Numbered from the stretch's first letter, positions 25,595-33,380 are shown. The stretch is DNA of 57,360 nucleotides from Oscillospiraceae bacterium (GCA_017460835.1 JAFUAD010000024.1:1-57360), one strand, 5' to 3'. Notes: generated by a model not told the origin, from the letters alone. Program-made: numbers and translations.

Positions 25595-26170
25595 TTACGG
25601 ATAATCTCCTCTCTGCGTCATTTCGGTTACAGCGGCGCTGCTCTCCTGTATACTCTCCTGCGGTGCCGCAGATTCTTTTTTGAATGCGGCCGCAAATATC
25701 AGGCCGAGAATTACTAAGACCACCGCGGCCGCGAGCAGATACACGCGGATGCGGCGGATGGCATCGAGCCGCTTTCTGTTCTCGGAGCGGCTGCCCGCTG
25801 CCGACCGGACGGATTCCTTCAGGCGCGGCTGCGCGGCGGGATTTCTTCTGGGGCGCTGCTGCTGCCCGGCATGTCTTCTGCGCTGGTTCTGCCCGTTTGG
25901 CCGCCTCTGCGGATTTCTGCGCGGCTGTGCGGGAGCGGATTTTTGCTCCGGAGCGGGCTGCGGCTCGGGCTCTGTGCTTTGCGAAACGGAATTTCCTCTC
26001 AGACGGAACGGACGCTCGGAGGAATCGTGGTCGTGATGTACGGACGGGTCCTCCTCCCAGCTTCGTTCAAAGCAGGCCTCGGCGCGCGCGTCCATTGCGC
26101 GGTTTGCCTCACGGATTTCCCGCTCTTTTTTCGCGTCTGCGGATTCCCATTCCAGCTTCGGCGTCTCCAT
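25595..26170 (-). CDS. Single-pass membrane protein with basic, Arg/Gln/Pro-rich cytoplasmic region
   Basis: 191 aa from the ATG at 26170, chosen because AGAGGTGA lies 7 nt upstream; a further in-frame start has no such signal. A charged N-terminal helix (~10-40) leads into a long disordered region rich in Pro, Gln, Asn and Arg (~60-140), a transmembrane helix (~142-163) and a short acidic end with MTQRGDYP. No family recognised. The stop is 1 nt from the start of the next gene. It is the first gene of the minus-strand unit that continues to the RCC1 gene. Confidence 0.7.
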   Translation of the reverse strand: METPKLEWESADAKKEREIREANRAMDARAEACFERSWEEDPSVHHDHDSSERPFRLRGNSVSQSTEPEPQPAPEQKSAPAQPRRNPQRRPNGQNQRRRHAGQQQRPRRNPAAQPRLKESVRSAAGSRSENRKRLDAIRRIRVYLLAAAVVLVILGLIFAAAFKKESAAPQESIQESSAAVTEMTQRGDYP

Positions 26171-26309
26171 ACCGTCACCTCTTTTCTTTTGCAGAATGAA
26201 CAACATATAGTTATCTGAATATATCATACCAAAAAAGCGCCGAAAAAGAAAGCGCTCCGCCCGGACTCTGTATCAATGCACAAAAATTGCCGGCAGTGCC
26301 TGCTCCTGA

Positions 26310-26454
26310 TACAGCAAAGTGCCGGGCGCGGAGCCCGCGCTTGCGATTCGCTTCGGCCGGCAGTGCCGGCCTCCATTTCGCTTCGCACCATAATGAGCGG
26401 AGCTGAATCTGATGTCTCAGCCGAATATTTTGGCACGCTTGGGCGTGCACGCGG
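26310..26454 (+). repeat. Repeat R1, copy B (5' half)
   Basis: Contains GCGCGGAGCCCGCGC, GGCCGGCAGTGCCGGCC (17-bp inverted repeat), CGCTTCGCACCATAATGAGC, CTCAGCCGAATATTTTGGC and the hairpin GCACGC-TTGG-GCGTGC. It lacks the later GCAGCACA hairpin. Confidence 0.85.
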
Positions 26455-26465
26455 ATTGAACTACT

Positions 26466-26607
26466 TCTCTCTGTTCCAACATTTTAAGGTTTGGAACTAG
26501 AGAGGGGTGAGTTAAGGAAGGAGAGTCTGAGAGGGAACCTTAAGAGAGGGGAGAGAATAAGCGAACGAAGTGAGCGCTCTCGCCCCTCTCTTGTGGTTCC
26601 CTCTCAG
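26466..26607. repeat. Cluster of large purine/pyrimidine hairpins
   Basis: Hairpin one: CTCTCTGTTCCAA facing TTGGAACTAGAGAG (about 26468-26504). Hairpin two: CTGAGAGGGAACC (26527-26539) facing GGTTCCCTCTCAG (26595-26607), 13 bp perfect. It continues inward with AGAGAGGGG / CCCCTCTCT and AGAG / CTCT to an apical AGCGAACGAAGTGAGCGCT. There is no T-tract, so it does not look like a terminator. No coding frame. From 26608 to 26737 I see nothing identifiable. Confidence 0.7.
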
Positions 26608-26737
26608 GTTTGCGCCCCTGCGCCCAGCAGGAGGTTATTTCGGACAATACATTGAAGAAAAACGAACTAAAATGAACAGCTCACACCCAATAGTCAACAG
26701 GCGGGATTCAAACCAATATAGAACAATTCGCTAAGAC

Positions 26738-26830
26738 GGCGCTTTGCTGTAATGCCAGCGCGGGCTCCGCGCCGCAGCACAGGTGTGTGCTGCCCGCTTG
26801 ATTCATGCGCCCATTGTCCATGCTGATTCG
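26738..26830 (-). repeat. Repeat R1, copy C (partial, inverted)
   Basis: On the minus strand: ATGGGCGCATGAATCAAGCG, hairpin GCAGCACA-CACC-TGTGCTGC, and GGCGCGGAGCCCGCGCTGGC, matching the half unit at 1918-1996. Confidence 0.8.
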
Positions 26831-26837
26831 CAAAATA

Positions 26838-27028
26838 TTGCCGCAAGATCGTATCATTCTGATAAACCCTTGAGGGAGAAGAAGGAGCAGAATAGACAAA
26901 GGCGAATCGGTATCAAATCATAATATAATATATATTTTAACTCTTAATGCTATGGGATTTTGCTTGTCTCCGGTTCTTGTCCTTCTTCTCCCTCAAACTT
27001 TTGTCATTGTTGTATGATATTGCTGCAA
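26838..27028. repeat. Long inverted-repeat element, copy 2 (AT-rich loop)
   Basis: Left 26838-26886 and right 26980-27028. A 17-bp perfect block (26870-26886 with 26980-26996) reads TTGAGGGAGAAGAAGGA on the left arm. The ends are TTGCCGCAA (left) and TTGCTGCAA followed by GATAATTTT (right), as in copy 1 at 1723-1879, but the inner arms differ completely between copies. The loop of about 93 nt is A+T-rich. Confidence 0.75.
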
Positions 27029-27135
27029 GATAATTTTAATTTAGTATTCCGATACAGCAGCGCCTGCTGGCTATGGGGTTGCCCCCTGTGCCAGCAGGCG
27101 AAAATAATATCAATATAGTAAAGTTCGCTCAGTCC

Positions 27136-27252
27136 TTGCTTTGCTGTAACGGCTGCACGCCCAAGCGTGCCAAAATATTCGGCTGAGACACGAGATTCAG
27201 CTCCGCTCATTATGGTGCGAAGCGATATGGAGGCCGGCACTGCCGGCTTGCG
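27136..27252 (-). repeat. Repeat R1, copy D (5' half, inverted)
   Basis: On the minus strand: GCCGGCAGTGCCGGC, TCGCTTCGCACCATAATGAG, CTCAGCCGAATATTTTGGC and GCACGC-TTGG-GCGTGC. Its edge supplies the first bases of the pyrF promoter -35 element. Confidence 0.85.
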
Positions 27253-27276
27253 TTTTTTGGCATAATGTGTTATAAT
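27248..27276 (+). promoter_or_regulatory. Promoter of the pyr operon
   Basis: TTGCGT (27248-27253), 17-nt spacer, TATAAT (27271-27276). The -35 overlaps the end of repeat R1 copy D. The ~60-nt leader shows no PyrR-type attenuator that I can recognise. Confidence 0.75.
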
Positions 27277-27343
27277 GTATATGTATGTGCCGTGAAGCGA
27301 ATCCGGAACGGCACAAAACCATGATGAAAAAAGGAGGCATACC

Positions 27344-28267
27344 ATGTCCTTTGACCGTTTGATTGCAAAAATCATTGAGATGAAAAACCCGACCGTCGCC
27401 GGGCTTGACCCGAAGCTCGACTATGTCCCCGAATATCTGCGCCGCAGCTTCCTCGACGAGGACGGCGAAACGCTGAAATCTGCCGCAAAGGCGATCTTCC
27501 GCTACAACCAGCTCCTGATCGACGCGCTCTGCGACATTGTCCCCGCCGTGAAATTGCAGGCGGCATATTATGAAATGTACGGCCACCACGGCGTCAAGAC
27601 GATGGAGCGCACGATCCGCTACGCAAAGCTCAAGGGGATGTATGTCATCACCGACGGCAAGCGCAATGACATCGGCGCGACGATGGAGGCCTATACCGCC
27701 GCACATCTCGGCTCCGTCAGCATCGGCGAATGCGAATATGAGCCCTTCGGCGCGGATGCCCTGACGGTCAACGGCTATCTCGGCACCGACGGCATCTCGC
27801 CGCTGCTCTCTGTATGCAGGGAGCGGGACAAGGGCATTTTTGTCCTCTGCAAGACCTCGAACCCCTCCTCCGGCGAATTTCAGGATCTCCTGATCGACGG
27901 CGTGCCGCTCTATGCCAGAATGGGCGACCAGTGCGAGAAATGGGGCGAAGATACAGTCGGCGCATACGGATACAGCGCAGTCGGTGCCGTCGTCGGCGCG
28001 ACCTACCCCGAGCAGCTCACCGAGCTCAGAAAGCGCCTGCCGCATACGATGTTTCTGGTTCCGGGCTACGGCGCACAGGGCGGCGGTGCTGCCGGCATCG
28101 CGGGCGGCTTCGATGAAAAAGGGCTCGGCGCGATCGTCAACAGCTCCCGCGCCATTCTCTGTGCCTACAAAAAAGAGGGCTGCGATGAGCACGACTTCGC
28201 AGGCGCCGCACGCCGCGAGGCACTCCGCATGCGCGAGGACCTCACCTCGTACATTCAGATCGGCTGA
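27344..28267 (+). CDS. pyrF: Orotidine 5'-phosphate decarboxylase (long, group 2 type)
   Basis: 307 aa, ATG with AAAAGGAGG upstream. Motifs: VAGLDPKLDYVPEYL near the N-terminus, KLQAAYYEMYG, and the catalytic ITDGKRNDIGATM with the Lys/Asp pair. The length (~305 rather than ~235) and the insertions mark the group 2 (mycobacterial/clostridial) form. It makes UMP from OMP, the last step of de novo pyrimidine synthesis. It is the first gene of pyrF-nudix-pyrK-pyrD-phosphatase-ruvX. All are closely spaced, so the other pathway genes must lie elsewhere. Confidence 0.95.
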   Translation: MSFDRLIAKIIEMKNPTVAGLDPKLDYVPEYLRRSFLDEDGETLKSAAKAIFRYNQLLIDALCDIVPAVKLQAAYYEMYGHHGVKTMERTIRYAKLKGMYVITDGKRNDIGATMEAYTAAHLGSVSIGECEYEPFGADALTVNGYLGTDGISPLLSVCRERDKGIFVLCKTSNPSSGEFQDLLIDGVPLYARMGDQCEKWGEDTVGAYGYSAVGAVVGATYPEQLTELRKRLPHTMFLVPGYGAQGGGAAGIAGGFDEKGLGAIVNSSRAILCAYKKEGCDEHDFAGAARREALRMREDLTSYIQIG

Positions 28268-28272
28268 TTCTG

Positions 28273-28824
28273 ATGAAGCTGCTCTTTGAACTCGACACAA
28301 AGGACTACCCGGAAAACGGGACGGTCGGCAGACGCCCGTCCGTGCGCGGCATCATCATCCGCGGCGGAAAAATCTGCCTGATACACAGCCTGAAATATGA
28401 CTATTATAAATTTCCCGGCGGCGGGATTGAGCCCGGCGAAACGCAGGAGCAGGCGCTGATCCGCGAGATGCGGGAGGAAACCGGCCTGATTCTCCGCCCG
28501 GAGAGCATCCGCCCCTACGGCCGCGTTCTGCGGAAGCAAAAGGGACGCATCGAGGATATCTTCATTCAGGAAAATTACTATTATTTCTGCGAGGCAGAGG
28601 ACACTGCCGCGGCGCAGGAGCTCGATGACTACGAGGCGGAGGAGCAGTTCACGCCGGAGCTTGTCACTGCGGCGCAGGCGATCGAAGCCAATTGCACGCA
28701 TGACCACGGCAGCAAGAACGGCAAGGCGCAGTTTACCGTGATGCTGGAGCGCGAGAGCCGCGTGCTTGCGATGCTTTGTGAGGCGGGGCTGCTGGAATCC
28801 CCCGAAGGAACGGTGATACAATGA
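28273..28824 (+). CDS. NUDIX hydrolase within the pyr operon
   Basis: 183 aa. The Nudix box is complete: G-x5-E-x7-REMREETGL in the segment GGGIEPGETQEQALIREM plus the following residues (~55-77). It starts 6 nt after the pyrF stop and overlaps pyrK by 4 nt (ATGA), so it is translationally embedded in the pyrimidine operon. Substrates of the superfamily are nucleoside diphosphates linked to another moiety. The context suggests a nucleotide such as an oxidised or non-canonical (d)NTP, but this is inference. An HDHGSKNG segment near ~138-145 is not part of the usual fold core. Confidence 0.88.
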   Translation: MKLLFELDTKDYPENGTVGRRPSVRGIIIRGGKICLIHSLKYDYYKFPGGGIEPGETQEQALIREMREETGLILRPESIRPYGRVLRKQKGRIEDIFIQENYYYFCEAEDTAAAQELDDYEAEEQFTPELVTAAQAIEANCTHDHGSKNGKAQFTVMLERESRVLAMLCEAGLLESPEGTVIQ

Positions 28825-29609
28825 AACAGGACAAATATACGGAAAAGCTGACCTACCCTGTGCGCGGCATGACACAGCTCACCGCCGCGGCATGGAGCAT
28901 GGTGATCGGCTGCCCGGAGATCGCACAAAAGGCGCAGCCGGGACAGTTCGTCGATCTGCTGCCGGAGGGCGGCTTTACGCTCCGCCGGCCGATCTCGATT
29001 TGTGAGATTGACAAAGCGGCGGGCACGCTCCGGATCGTGTTTGAAGTACGCGGAAAGGGCACGAAGGCGCTTTCGGAGCTCCGCGCCGGCGATACGGTCA
29101 ATATGCTGGCGCCGCTCGGTCACGGCTTTACGCTGCCGGAAAAGGATGCCCGCGTGATTCTGGTCGGCGGCGGAATCGGCACCCCGCCGATGCTCCCGCT
29201 CGCGCAGTATTCCGGCAAAAATGCGGTCGTCATCTCCGGCTTCCGGAATGCGGATGCTGCCATTTTGCAGGAGGATTTTGCAAAAACCGGCGCAAAGACG
29301 GTTCTCTGCACCGACGACGGCTCTGCGGGAAGAAGCGGACTCGTGACACTGCCGCTTGAGGAGGAGATCCAAGCGGAAACGCCCGCGCTGATCTGCGCCT
29401 GCGGCCCGATGCCGATGCTCCGGGCAACAGCGGCGCTCGCAAAGCAGTACGGCATTCCGTGTCAGGTGTCGCTGGAGGAGCGCATGGGCTGCGGCATCGG
29501 CGCCTGTCTGGTCTGCGCATGCAGAACCCGCGACAAAAACGGCGGCGAACAGTTCCTTCATGTATGCAAAAACGGCCCGGTATTTGATGCGGAGGAGGTT
29601 GTCTGGTAA
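28821..29609 (+). CDS. pyrK: Dihydroorotate dehydrogenase B, electron-transfer subunit
   Basis: 262 aa. The FAD-binding ferredoxin-reductase-like fold has RRPISICEI (~56-64) and the NAD-binding GGGIGTPPMLPLA (~114-126). The C-terminal [2Fe-2S] segment is MGCGIGACLVCACRT followed by the distal Cys before KNGPVFDAEEVVW. It passes electrons from PyrD-bound FMN to NAD+. It overlaps nudix (4 nt) and pyrD (1 nt, TAATG), as expected for subunits made in equal amounts. Confidence 0.95.
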   Translation: MKQDKYTEKLTYPVRGMTQLTAAAWSMVIGCPEIAQKAQPGQFVDLLPEGGFTLRRPISICEIDKAAGTLRIVFEVRGKGTKALSELRAGDTVNMLAPLGHGFTLPEKDARVILVGGGIGTPPMLPLAQYSGKNAVVISGFRNADAAILQEDFAKTGAKTVLCTDDGSAGRSGLVTLPLEEEIQAETPALICACGPMPMLRATAALAKQYGIPCQVSLEERMGCGIGACLVCACRTRDKNGGEQFLHVCKNGPVFDAEEVVW

Positions 29610-30520
29610 TGGCTGATTTATCTGTCGATATCTGCGGGATTCCGTTTAAGAATCCGGTCATCCCTGCATCCGGCGTATTCGGATACGGGCGCGAATATGA
29701 ACAGTTCTACCCGCTCTCAAAGCTCGGCGGCATCGCGACAAAGGGCACGACCGGTACCAAGCGCACCGGCAACATCGCACCGCGCGTCGCGGAGACGCCC
29801 GCCGGGATGCTGAATTCCGTCGGGCTGCAAAACCCCGGCATCGACGCGTTTATCGAGCGGGAGCTGCCGCATCTGCTCTCCTGCGATACGGTCATTCTCG
29901 CGAACATCGCGGGCTCGACGGCGGAGGAATGCGCAGAGGTCGCGGCGAAGCTCGACCATACCGCCGTACACATGATCGAGCTGAATATCTCCTGCCCGAA
30001 TGTCAAACAGGGCGGCGCGGCATTCGGTACATCCTGTACGGCGGCGGCGCAGGTCACTGCCGCAGTCCGCAAGGCGACCTCGAAGCCGCTCTGCGTCAAG
30101 CTCTCCCCGAATGTCACAAGCATCACCGAGATCGCGAAGGCGGTCGAGGCGGAGGGCGCCGACGCGGTTTCCCTGATCAACACGCTGCTCGGCATGCGCA
30201 TTGACCTGAAAACCCGCAGACCGATTCTGCACAACAATATGGGCGGATTCTCCGGCCCGGCGGTCTTCCCGGTCGCCGTGCGCATGGTCTGGCAGGTCGC
30301 AAATGCCGTCAGCATCCCGGTGATCGGCATGGGCGGCGTCAGCTCCGGCGAGGATGCCGCAGAGCTGATGATGGCAGGCGCTTCGGCGGTGCAGGTCGGT
30401 ACGGCGATCGTGCAGGACCCCTATGCCCCGCTGCGTATTATAGATGAACTCAACGACTGGCTCGACCGCAATCACATTGATTCGGCGGCGGAGCTGACAG
30501 GAACGGTAAAACCATGGTGA
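29609..30520 (+). CDS. pyrD: Dihydroorotate dehydrogenase B, catalytic subunit
   Basis: 303 aa FMN-dependent TIM barrel. It has FKNPVIPASGVFGYG at the N-terminus, the active-site Cys in ELNISCPNVKQGG (class 1 mark), KLSPNVTSITEIA, and the phosphate/FMN loop IGMGGVSSGEDAAELMMAGA near the C-terminus. It oxidises dihydroorotate to orotate with PyrK. It overlaps pyrK by one nt at the start, and its stop overlaps the next gene by 7 nt. Confidence 0.95.
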   Translation: MADLSVDICGIPFKNPVIPASGVFGYGREYEQFYPLSKLGGIATKGTTGTKRTGNIAPRVAETPAGMLNSVGLQNPGIDAFIERELPHLLSCDTVILANIAGSTAEECAEVAAKLDHTAVHMIELNISCPNVKQGGAAFGTSCTAAAQVTAAVRKATSKPLCVKLSPNVTSITEIAKAVEAEGADAVSLINTLLGMRIDLKTRRPILHNNMGGFSGPAVFPVAVRMVWQVANAVSIPVIGMGGVSSGEDAAELMMAGASAVQVGTAIVQDPYAPLRIIDELNDWLDRNHIDSAAELTGTVKPW

Positions 30521-31197
30521 CAACAGTCTATCTGATCCGGCATGCGGAATCGGAGGGGAATGCGATGGAATTCTTCCAGGGCAACCTCGATACGCAGCTG
30601 ACCGAAAAAGGCGAGCAGCAGCTCGAATATCTGACAGAGCGCTTCCGTGATGTAAAGCTGGACGCGATCTATTACAGCCCCTACCGCCGCACTGAGCTGA
30701 CCGCCGAGGCCGTCAACCGGTTTCACAATCTGGAGATGATTCCGGAGTATGATCTGCGCGAATTAAACGGCGGCGACTGGGAGGGCAGGCGCGCTGCCGA
30801 TCTCCCCTATGATTATCCCGCGGAGTACCGGACATGGTGCAAAGACATGCCGCGCTTTGCCGCACCGAACGGCGACACCATGCAGGAGGTCTATGACCGC
30901 ATCTGCAATATCATCACCGAAATCGCAAAGGACAACCCCGGAAAGACCGTCGCGGTCGTCTCGCACGGCTGTGCGCTGCGGAATTTCCTGAGCTTTCTCG
31001 GCTCCGGCAGCATCGAGGGGCTCGGCGATGTCGGCTGGTCGGATAATACCGCGGTTTCCTGCGCAGAATATGACACGGAAGCCGGCTGGAAGCTGATTTT
31101 CAAGAATGATTCTGCACATCTGCCGGAGGCGCTCTCCACGATGCGCACATCAGTATGGACAAGAGCCGAGCGCGCCGCGAAGGAGGCACAGGAATGA
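30514..31197 (+). CDS. Histidine phosphatase (phosphoglycerate mutase-like) family protein
   Basis: 227 aa. The phospho-accepting motif LIRHAESEGN is at the N-terminus. A second basic site SPYRRTELTAEA (~52-63) follows, then Glu in RELNGGDWEG, and the second catalytic His in VVSHGCALRNFL (~150). This complete set points to an active phosphatase of the cobC/GpmB-like class rather than a glycolytic mutase. Its place at the end of the pyr operon with 7-nt and 4-nt overlaps suggests a nucleotide- or sugar-phosphate substrate, but that is inference. Confidence 0.88.
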   Translation: MVTTVYLIRHAESEGNAMEFFQGNLDTQLTEKGEQQLEYLTERFRDVKLDAIYYSPYRRTELTAEAVNRFHNLEMIPEYDLRELNGGDWEGRRAADLPYDYPAEYRTWCKDMPRFAAPNGDTMQEVYDRICNIITEIAKDNPGKTVAVVSHGCALRNFLSFLGSGSIEGLGDVGWSDNTAVSCAEYDTEAGWKLIFKNDSAHLPEALSTMRTSVWTRAERAAKEAQE

Positions 31198-31616
31198 TCC
31201 TGTTCGGCGTCGATTTCGGGGATACCCGGACAGGCTGGGCGGTCTGCGACAAAACCGAGCTGATCGCGTCGCCGGCAGGCGTCCTGACGGAGAAGAATTT
31301 TCTGCGCTGCGCCGAGAAAACCGCCGAAGCAGCACGGAATGCAAATGCCGAGGAGATTGTCGTCGGGCATCCGCTCAATATGAACGGAACAGCAGGGCCG
31401 CGTGCGGAAAAATGTGCGGCATTTGCCGGGAAGCTGCGGGAGCTCAGCGGCCTGCCCGTCGTGCTGTGGGATGAGCGCTGCACAACGGTTTCGGCGCATC
31501 AGATTCTCAACACGACCAATACCCGCGGAAAGAAACGCAAAGACGTCGTGGATGCAGTTGCAGCGGTTCTGATTCTGGAAAGCTACATGAACTTCCGAAA
31601 AAATCAGACAAAATAA
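31194..31616 (+). CDS. ruvX: YqgF/RuvX Holliday junction resolvase-like nuclease
   Basis: 140 aa from the ATG at 31194, which overlaps the previous stop (ATGA) and follows AAGGAGG. A longer in-frame start upstream lies inside the phosphatase gene. RNase H-like fold marks: FGVDFGDTRTGWAV at the N-terminus (catalytic Asp), VVGHPLNMNGTAG, WDERCTTVSA (Glu), and KDVVDAVAAVLIL near the C-terminus (Asp). Known roles in the family include 16S rRNA 5' end maturation and antitermination. Usual partners alaS/yrzL/mltG are absent next door, although mltG lies 7 kb downstream. Confidence 0.92.
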   Translation: MILFGVDFGDTRTGWAVCDKTELIASPAGVLTEKNFLRCAEKTAEAARNANAEEIVVGHPLNMNGTAGPRAEKCAAFAGKLRELSGLPVVLWDERCTTVSAHQILNTTNTRGKKRKDVVDAVAAVLILESYMNFRKNQTK

Positions 31617-31654
31617 AATGCGCAATCCGCCTGCACACAGCGAATCGCGCATTT
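31605..31654 (-). terminator. Hairpin between convergent ruvX and the YtxH-like gene
   Basis: AAATGCGC (31616-31623) and GCGCATTT (31647-31654) enclose a weak inner stem. The minus strand continues TTATTTTGTC, so it serves mainly the small minus-strand gene. Confidence 0.5.
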
Positions 31655-31660
31655 GCCGGT

Positions 31661-31834
31661 TCAGTGCAGGAAGTCGGCGATACTGTCCATGACGGCGCCG
31701 ATTGCGTGAACGGCTTTGACTGTCCGGCGTTTGAGCTTTGCCTTCTCTCTGCCGGAAGCGGCGCTGACAAAATAGCCGACAGTTCCGGCTGCTGCGCCGA
31801 CTGCCATGCCCTTTGCGATTGCAGAAAGCTGCAT
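31661..31834 (-). CDS. 57-residue YtxH-like small membrane protein
   Basis: ATG at 31834 with AAAGGAGCG upstream. The protein begins MQLSAIAKGMAVGAAAG, has one Gly/Ala-rich hydrophobic helix (~8-26) and continues with SGREKAKLKRRTVK and an amphipathic end. A short glycine-rich helix followed by S/G-R/K-E and a basic helix is the YtxH-like layout, a family tied to general stress in Bacillus. It is the only minus-strand gene between 26.2 and 45.2 kb, convergent with ruvX and divergent from trmL. Its size means it is easily missed. Confidence 0.7.
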   Translation of the reverse strand: MQLSAIAKGMAVGAAAGTVGYFVSAASGREKAKLKRRTVKAVHAIGAVMDSIADFLH

Positions 31835-31929
31835 CAGACATCGCTCCTTTCTGTATCAGGATACCGTTATTGTGCCGCGGCGGTTTCCGCATATACGAGG
31901 CAAAATTTCGAGAAAAAGGATGTATCATT

Positions 31930-32478
31930 TTGCATAAGCTGCATCTAGTGCTCGTCGAACCGAGGATTCCGCAGAACACCGGAAGCATTGCGCGTACCTG
32001 CGCGGTGACCGGTGCTGCACTGCATCTGGTTCACCCGCTCGGCTTCCGGATCGACGATGCAAAGCTGAAACGCGCCGGGCTGGATTACTGGGACAAGCTG
32101 GAAATTCTGCATCACGAAAGCATTGATGCATTTTTTGCGGCATACCCTTCCGCGGCTCAGCAGAATGCGATGTTTTATTTCACCGCAAAAACCGGCAGGC
32201 TTTATACCGAGGCGGTTTATCCGGAGGAGACCTTTTTGCTTTTCGGCAGAGAGGATCTCGGCCTCAGCGACGCGCTGCTTGCGGCGCATCCGGAGCGCTG
32301 TGTCCGCATTCCGATGCGGGAGACGCTGCGCTGCCTGAATCTTTCCAATTCCGCAGCGATTGCGGCGTATGAGGTGCTGCGTCAGCATGATTTTGCCGGG
32401 CTGACCCGTGACGGGCGCATGGCGAAATCCGCATGGGAGCCCGAGGAGCCCCGCAGCTTCGATATCAGTCAGATCTGA
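31930..32478 (+). CDS. trmL: tRNA (cytidine/uridine-2'-O-)-methyltransferase TrmL
   Basis: 182 aa from a TTG at 31930, chosen because AAGGATG precedes it by about 9 nt and family members begin M-L-H-I-V-L-x-E-P; here MHKLHLVLVEPRIPQNTGSI. SPOUT-fold knot motifs follow: LLFGREDLGLSDALL, RIPMRETLRCLNLSNSAAIAAYE. It methylates the wobble ribose of tRNA-Leu isoacceptors in studied species. It is followed 17 nt later by the DegV gene. Confidence 0.92.
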   Translation: MHKLHLVLVEPRIPQNTGSIARTCAVTGAALHLVHPLGFRIDDAKLKRAGLDYWDKLEILHHESIDAFFAAYPSAAQQNAMFYFTAKTGRLYTEAVYPEETFLLFGREDLGLSDALLAAHPERCVRIPMRETLRCLNLSNSAAIAAYEVLRQHDFAGLTRDGRMAKSAWEPEEPRSFDISQI

Positions 32479-32495
32479 GAAAGGATTTATGAATT

Positions 32496-33380
32496 ATGCT
32501 GAAAACAAAAATCAAACTGATGACCGATTCCGTCAGCGATATCGGGAGAGAGCGCGCCGAGGCACTGGGCATCCGCCTGCTCTGCATGCCGGTGACCGTT
32601 GACGGCAAGCCGCTGCGCGAGGAGGTCGATTTCACAAAAGAGGAATTCTACAAAATGATCGACACCGCAAAGGAATTCCCCTCGACCGCACAGCTCACGC
32701 CGTTTGAGATTCTGGAGGCCTATTTGCAGACCGCTGCCGAGGGCTATACCGATCTGATCCATGTGACGATCGGCGCGGGCGGCTCGGGTACATATGCCAA
32801 TGCGGAAATGGCGCGGCAGCAGTTTTATGAGGCGCATCCGGAATCGGAAAACACGATGCGGATTCATCTGGTTGACGGCAGAAACTACACCGCAACCTAC
32901 GGCTATGCCGTCGCGGAGGCGGCAAAGAAGCTCTCGCGCGGCGCGGATGTCGCAGAGCTGATTGATTATCTGGAGGACTGGTCGCGCCATGCCGGGCTGT
33001 ATTTTGTCCCGATGACGCTGAAATATGTCAAGCGCTCCGGCAGAGTCAGCGCGGCGGCGGCATTTGCCGGCGAGCTGCTCGGATTAAAGCCCTTCTGCCG
33101 GATCGTCAACTGCAAATCCACGGTTCTGATGAAGATTCGCGGCGAGCAGAATCTCATTCCGAAAATGGTCGAGGTCGTGAAGGCGGATATGCAGCCGCAC
33201 ACGCCCTATATCGTGATGCAGGGCAGCAACCCGGCAATCGCGCAGGAATTCGGCGCAGCACTGACAAAGGCGCTCGGCTATCCGCCGGAGCAGTATTGCA
33301 GCATCGGCGCCGCGATCTGCTGCAACGCCGGCGCGAATGTCCTCGGTTTTGTCATCAAACGCAAGGAAGAATCCGTCTGA
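32496..33380 (+). CDS. DegV-family fatty-acid-binding protein
   Basis: 294 aa. DegV marks: LMTDSVSDIGRE at the N-terminus, STAQLTPFE, the phosphate-handling GAGGSGTYANA, and FVPMTLKYVKRSGRVSAAAA (~163-182). DegV/FakB proteins bind a fatty acid for phosphorylation by FakA. No FakA-like DAK kinase is nearby, so whether this copy feeds lipid synthesis is inference. It lies 17 nt after trmL, and the macro-domain gene follows 37 nt downstream. Confidence 0.9.
   Translation: MLKTKIKLMTDSVSDIGRERAEALGIRLLCMPVTVDGKPLREEVDFTKEEFYKMIDTAKEFPSTAQLTPFEILEAYLQTAAEGYTDLIHVTIGAGGSGTYANAEMARQQFYEAHPESENTMRIHLVDGRNYTATYGYAVAEAAKKLSRGADVAELIDYLEDWSRHAGLYFVPMTLKYVKRSGRVSAAAAFAGELLGLKPFCRIVNCKSTVLMKIRGEQNLIPKMVEVVKADMQPHTPYIVMQGSNPAIAQEFGAALTKALGYPPEQYCSIGAAICCNAGANVLGFVIKRKEESV

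Noticed and set aside
26228-27343. tRNA, transposase or recombinase remnant in the 1.1-kb gap
   Set aside because: No tRNA cloverleaf, DDE motif or integrase signature could be found in either strand; only hairpin repeats are visible.
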